Below are positions 58,960 to 64,000 of a DNA stretch of 64,000 bases, one piece after another. A program made the translations under genes and the position numbers. The notes under the pieces were generated by a model. It was not told the DNA's origin. It searched no databases and saw only the letters and a list, made by a program, of their open reading frames with translations. This DNA comes from Sorghum bicolor (lineage: Eukaryota; Streptophyta; Magnoliopsida; Poales; Poaceae): assembly GCF_000003195.3 (NCBI RefSeq), contig NC_012874.2, forward strand, positions 62,377,768-62,441,767, read 5' to 3'. Every line of letters starts with the position of its first letter. The stretch's first letter is position 1.

Positions 58960-61900
58960 CTAATAACCCGATCGAGATAGCTTTAGCCTACTAATATCTC
59001 TTAGCGCTCTAAACTCAGGCTTTGCTAGGATGCTGGTCGGGTCGTGATATTTCCCTTCAGTGGGAATGGCTTCTCTCAAGAGGAAAGTGCAGAGGTCCTC
59101 AACTATGTTGTATAGAATAGCTTGAGTCACGCTCTTCGCCTTTTCCAACTCATGTTGCTGCGGAGGAAGTTAGAAACATCATAAATTTATAGTTCATAAC
59201 ACATGCTTAGCAACAAAAAATGACACAATTATATAAACGACTATTAGAGCATTACCTTAGAAGGGTTAGTTACATATCTTCCGGTCTCTCTCATGAACTC
59301 GCAGACGTAGAATCCACAGTGGACCGATCCGACTGGTTGCTTATGGCACTGATGTATGATGAAAAAGTGGATATTTATTAGTTGCAACATCGTCATATGC
59401 ATCTTATATTTATAAGACAGCTTGTGATATTTTGGTACGTACCGGCCATTTATAAAATAATCTCAATAGCTGCCCCGGTTCTGATGAATCGCACCTTCCA
59501 CCTTTGATCTTATAATTCCTATAGGCCCTATAGTATCGAATACACAATCCTCAAGTTATTCTGAAACTCTTATAAAAGTAGGTATGAATATTTAATTTAC
59601 TCAGCTTACCGTTCCAAGTGTGTAATGAATTTTGCATAACTTGAAGGATCATAGTCTGCAGAGTCTAGGACTAGCACACGTCCTAGACTAGGATTAATGA
59701 GGAGGCAGATCCAGTGGTCCCTGAGAGAATCGAATTTATGATGCAAGTGCCCATTGAAATTACTAATACGACGATGAATACAAACTGACACTTATCCAAA
59801 GTTATATGGGGCCACAACACATTCTCGATCTTGATACCTGAGCAGTGCCAAGGTTATGTAGAGGTCGTACTTACATTCATAATCTAGTTGATTTTCATCT
59901 ATTATCTTCTTACGCTCAGCGGGATCCAAACCTTGTAAGGAGTCGTGTTTGTCTATGATTCTGAAGTTGTGCTGCTCCTCGCATATCTTCATCGGGCTCA
60001 GATACGCAACCTTTTTACTGGCAGACCTATCCGGATCCGAACCGTACCGCATCTCTTGTTGTTCAAAATTCATTCTGCAATGAGCACATGTATGTTAGAT
60101 GTTGAAAATTGATGCAACTCATGAATAATAACACAAGATAGTACGAGTGACACTTACAATACAAACACGGTTACCAGCTGCACGTCTAGTCTCCGGAGGT
60201 TCATCATTAGCCACATGTCCTTGAAGGTAACGATTGCCTTTGTATGCTCACAGTTGAATGCTTTTGGTGGTATAATCACATTGATCGTGTCAATGCCTAC
60301 AGAAGCTGCTCTCATATACCAGTCATGCATCCTTTTTATACCAGCTGGGATCTTTTTGAGATTGTCCCAACTAAGTAGTGGTCTGCGAGGCTCATATTTA
60401 GTAGGGACAAATTTGTAATCATCCTTCGTTGGTGGCCTCATATTGACAATACGTGTTTCAAAACTTTTCGACCCCTCCCTCTCATGCTCTACCAATTCAA
60501 CAAGTTTTGAAGTGCGGCTCCTTGCAATTCCGGACAAAAATAGAGTCGTACCAGCGGCCTTCTTCTTTGGCTCGTACGGGGAAACCAATTTGGGGACCGA
60601 GAATTTTGTTTTTTTTTGGTTGCGGTGGTGTCTTATCATCATTTTTGGGTGCCGGTGGTGTGGAAGATTGTGGTGTTGAAGCATGGGCTTTAGGTGATGG
60701 TGGTGAAGCCTGGTGTTTAGGTGATGGTGGGGGAGTGGGTTTTGATGGTGGCGTGGATGGTGGTTGAGGCATTATTGGTGATGGTGGTGGTGGGATTGTG
60801 GATGCAAGATTGGAGAGGTTGGTGGAGTGGGAAGAGATGTGGGATAGGATGACTCCTGAGTCTGCGGCACTTCTCGGGGTGATGGTTCTGGTAGTTGAGA
60901 CAGCAGGACGTCCCGTCGTCCCGTCGAGGCCAAAGAATAAAATTCTTGATAGCTTGTCCCAGTTTCTCAATGCCCTCGGGACCGGGAATGTCTAGCATGT
61001 CGTCTCATATCCTTGGACAACTGTCACCACTTCCACCTTGCAGTAATCCTCAGGGATCTCACTACTATGGAATTGACGCCCCAGGATCGCAAGTCCTGTG
61101 GCTACTTCCCTTGTACGGTTATTGTTAAAACCATACCTTATGACTAGGGAGCAAGGCACAGGACTATTGATCTCATCAACTGGATAGCGGACCTTGTCTC
61201 CGGTAGACGCAATACTGCTTGAGACGACTGGAGCTTGTTCTGTTGTTGTCGGGGCGACGACTAGCTGCATTTGAGGAGGCTGCTGGCCACTTAATTGGCT
61301 AGACATTGCAGCCGCCAATCGATGCATCAACTCAGGAGGAGGATTGGAGATGATTTTAGACATCACCTCTTCGACTTCTCTCTTAGCCTCCTCCTTAAAA
61401 TAATTAGACATTTCTTCCTTGTAGCGATCCCGTTTCCTATACATTGCTTTCCACTCTGGTCCAAATCCTTCTTTCCATCCTTCTTTGGATGAGATGCCTT
61501 GTACACGACCAGGATGCTCTGGGTTACCCAGAGCAACAGTAAGGACATCTTTCTCCCTTTGAGGCTTAAATTCGCCCGCTTGCTGCTTAGCTGCCACCGC
61601 GAAAATATTCTTCGCTGCCTCTTCGACCATTGGGTTAGAAAATGATAAGCCAAACTTGGCTTCCTTTGCCGGTACACGAGCACGAACCCACCTCTAGCCC
61701 CTACGACCAAGTTGGTCAGAGAGCGCTGGCAGACCCTTAGCCCTCTGCGCTTCATCCTCTTGCTCCGATTGGGCAAGCTTGCACTGGTAACCACCTGTGC
61801 CTAGGTGGTGGTGGTACTTGTTCCTTTTTGCGAGCTCGGATTTGGATTCGCTCAAAGCTTTGAACTCCTCGGTACTCCTCTGCTCTAGAAACACCGCCCA

Positions 61901-62766
61901 CTGACCAGCAGAGATTTTATACCTTTTTGTCGGGTCTAACCCTTTCTTTGCCCACTTAGAATTCAACTCAGACTTGTAATTCCTAAACATGATTCCCCAC
62001 TACTTTAATGTGTACTCCTTTACTAGATCTTCTGAACCCTGAAGTAAAACAAACCTTGTAAGTAGCTTGTCCCACATTCTTCTGATTTTATTTTGGTCCA
62101 CTTTTGCCCACTCCCTGACTGTGATGTCAAGATGGTCCCTAACTAAGAATCCAAGTGCGTTACGCCACTTAGGTAAGGCCTCTGGAGGAGCTAGGGGTTG
62201 TCCTGTCGTGCTCACATCTGTAATTCTAAACGTTACTTTTGGAAACTGATTCAATCCTCTGTCACCTCGTTTCCTTTTCCTGTCATCAGTCTTCTCGGTG
62301 GTCTTCTCGGTGGTTGTCTTCGTCATCGGCTCGGGTGCACCTTCATGTGTGAATTCTTCCTGGGATAGGATCTCTTTCGGTTCATTAAACTGAGATAACA
62401 CCTCCTGTTCATGTTAAAAGTTAAACACATAAATCATTCTTGTACATATACTGAGGGACATAAAAGTTAGAAAGATTTAATTATGGATGAGTAATTCATC
62501 ACCTCATCTCCTTCTGGAATGTAATCAGGGTCACGTTCTAATTCACGACGAGCGTTCCTCTCTATGCGAGGATCTGGAATGTCGCTAGGGGAGGTCTCGT
62601 ACGAAGGACTTGATTCACGTTCTTTTCCATGCTCTGTGTGGTCCGACCCTTGTGCTTGCTTAGTGTTGTGTGACTCTTGCACCTTCTCTATGTGGTCCGA
62701 ATCTTTTTCCGGTGCTTGGTCGATGCGGTCAGACCCTGACGCTTGGTTTGGGGTTGGAGAAATCAT
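58960..62766 (-). pseudogene. CACTA accessory gene: Transposase_24-like protein with C-terminal Ulp1-type protease, decayed
   Basis: Multi-exon minus-strand gene. The first coding exon starts at ATG 62766 (donor after about 62502). Exon 2, from about 62403, continues into the plant Ptta/En/Spm domain (ISAGQWAVFLEQRSTEEF, NKYHHHLGTGGY; 61990-61730), a coiled/charged region and VVQGYE near 61000. A proline-rich linker follows (60900-60620). The C-terminal exons read HWICLLINP and VLDSADYD (about 59725-59655), then [16 protein letters not shown] (about 59335-59290), giving the His, Asp and Gln/Cys of a C48 protease. Splice sites are visible, for example AAG|GTAATG at 59256 and CCGCAG at 59158. 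In-frame stops near 62001 and 61697 and frameshifts near 60995, 60900 and a T-run at 60608 disable it. Confidence 0.75.
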
Positions 62767-62847
62767 CGTGATAATCTATACAAATAATTACTTAGCATAT
62801 GCATCATGCATTATAAATAGTTGCATATATAAATAATTGCATTGTTT

Positions 62848-63232
62848 ATTATTTTTATACATATATATATACATATATAAATAATTTCATTGTAAATAAT
62901 TGCATTATAAATAATTGCATTATAAAAAAGAAATAATAATTACTTAGCATATGCATAATGTATATACATAGATACTTAAACTAAAAGTAAATATTAATTG
63001 TTTATTATTTTTATACATATATATATAATTGCATTGTAAATAATTACATTATAAATAATTGCATTATAAAAAAGAAATAATAACTACTTAGCATATGCAT
63101 AATGTATATACAGAGATACTTAAACTAAAAGTAAATTTTAATTGTTTTTTATTTTTATACATATATATAATTGCATTGTAAATAATTGAATTATAAATAA
63201 TTGCATTATAAAAAAGAAATAATAACTAGTTA
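62848..63232. repeat. About 140-bp tandem repeat, roughly three units
   Basis: Units share ATAATTGCATTATAAAAAAG, CATATGCATAATGTATATAC and AAACTAAAAGTAAAT blocks. They lie in what would be an intron of the minus gene. Confidence 0.8.
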
Positions 63233-63432
63233 GGATAATTATTTAGGACAACTAATAATTATTTAGGACAATTAATAATTATAGGAAAAATAGAACATCA
63301 TATACACTTATTTAGGACAATTAATAATTAATAATTATTTAGGACAATTAATAATTATTTAGGACAATTAATAATTAATAATACATCATATAAATTTATT
63401 TAGGACAATTAATAATTATTTAGTATAATTAT
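63233..63432. repeat. Short tandem repeats of TTTAGGACAATTAATAATTA
   Basis: At least six imperfect copies in an AT-rich stretch. Confidence 0.85.
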
Positions 63433-63479
63433 ATATCATATACATCATATACATCATATAAGAAAAATAAGAAATAAGA

Positions 63480-63840
63480 AAAATAAAAAAACTGGCCGCT
63501 AGTGGGCCGGCCCAGCTGCGCAGGCGGCCCACCGGCCCCTGCCCCTCCCCCTCGCCCTCTCCACCGGCTGCAGCAAGCACGCCGCCGCCGCCTCGGTTGA
63601 GGAGCCCTGACACTCCTCCGAGGCGGCTGCGCGCAGCACCCGAGGCTTCCCCGCGTGGAGCTGCAGCCGCAGCCGTAGCCCTGCCCCCGACGACGGCCGT
63701 CCAGCCGCCTTTGGCCACGCCGCCGGCGGCGAGCAGTGGCCGCACACGCGGTGCCTCCCTCTCCCCGGCCCCGTGCGCTCCCATGGCGACCGAGCGAGCT
63801 TATCTCGACGGGAACAACGACGGGTGACAGATGCTCGACT
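63480..63840 (-). other. GC-rich block, probably 5' exon/leader of the CACTA gene
   Basis: A sharp GC-rich island between AT-rich repeats and the TATA box at 63959, on the 5' side of the minus gene. Open frames occur on both strands with only low-complexity Ala/Pro/Arg sequence, so I do not call a protein. Confidence 0.4.
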
Positions 63841-63958
63841 GAGAACGACACGCGACGGATCCAGATGCTCGACGAAAAATTTCAGCTACCTGCCGGCGTG
63901 GATTCGAACTTCTAGTGCGCCTTCAGACTTAGAAAATTTCGGGGGTCTGCACGCGGCC

Positions 63959-63967
63959 TTTATATGG
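63959..63967 (-). promoter_or_regulatory. Putative TATA box of the CACTA gene
   Basis: On the minus strand CCATATAAA precedes the GC-rich leader. A B-box-like AGTTCGAATC (63901-63910) lies just downstream. Confidence 0.45.
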
Positions 63968-64000
63968 CCTCCAATTCTACAGGCGGTGGGCAATGCCAAC

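Larger units (their letters stand above)
58451..64000 (-). mobile_element. CACTA element (TACAGGCGGTT family), runs off the window
   Basis: The left end is CACTAGTAAAGAGAG, with subterminal inverted copies of TTTCTACAGGCGGTT / AACCGCCTGTAGAAA at 58475-58680. A matching TTCTACAGGCGG lies at about 63976, so the right end is probably just outside. Inside is a minus-strand gene with Transposase_24-like and Ulp1-like regions. No TNP2 (Transposase_21) sequence is seen in the visible part. Confidence 0.8.

Noticed and set aside
63416..63851. GC-rich frames on both strands near the right edge
   Set aside because: Low-complexity Ala/Pro/Arg composition in several frames at once; better explained as leader sequence of the CACTA gene.

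Overview
The window is plant nuclear DNA, almost certainly from a grass. The evidence is GT-AG introns, very high transposon content, and repeat families typical of grasses: Copia and Gypsy LTR elements with initiator-tRNA-Met-type primer sites, CACTA elements with subterminal repeats such as TTTGCCGTGTG and TTTAGTCCCGGTTGG, and Tourist, Stowaway and hAT MITEs. I cannot name the species. No bacterial operon, CRISPR array or complete housekeeping gene is present.

The host content I can support is a cluster of six small two-exon genes, all on the + strand, at 16.74, 19.96, 27.54, 34.74, 43.80 and 56.92 kb. Each has a first exon of 64 or 67 nt encoding a signal peptide (usually MSF/MPF-x-K start), a phase-1 intron, and a second exon encoding a cysteine-rich domain with the plant defensin-like CxxxC...GxC...CxC order. 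Five have a TATA box 62-76 nt before the ATG. The copies have diverged: one has lost the C1/C8 pair, one carries a ten-unit proline-rich tail, two recent duplicates carry an extra cysteine pair, and one has an unusual GAG splice acceptor.

Layout. 0-15 kb: overlapping LINE fragments on both strands. A + strand LINE is interrupted by a minus LINE fragment (itself carrying a 1.03-kb foldback element) and by a Copia element (6979-12657, TSD GTGGT) that carries a hAT MITE. 15-20.3 kb: a triplicated promoter module and two defensin-like genes. 20.6-24.2 kb: a CACTA element containing Copia LTR sequence and a second CACTA. 25-26.5 kb: a Mutator-like element with long inverted arms and acquired sequence. 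27.2-28.4 kb: the defensin-like/proline-rich gene. 28.7-34.4 kb: MITEs, a Copia gag fragment and CACTA ends. 34.7-35.2 kb: the fourth gene. 35.8-41 kb: a decayed Copia element containing a second, internally deleted Copia. 42.5-57.8 kb: two copies of a gene-bearing segment separated by Athila-like Gypsy remains, into which a young non-autonomous LTR element (47396-55071, 2604-bp LTRs, TSD CTTGG) inserted. 58.3-64 kb: CACTA ends, then a CACTA running off the window with a decayed minus-strand gene carrying a Transposase_24-like region and a Ulp1-type cysteine protease.

The most interesting signal is the defensin-like cluster: small secreted peptides that differ in disulfide framework, tail and splice acceptor, with transposons inserted in and next to their promoters. 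All functional statements are inferences from sequence.
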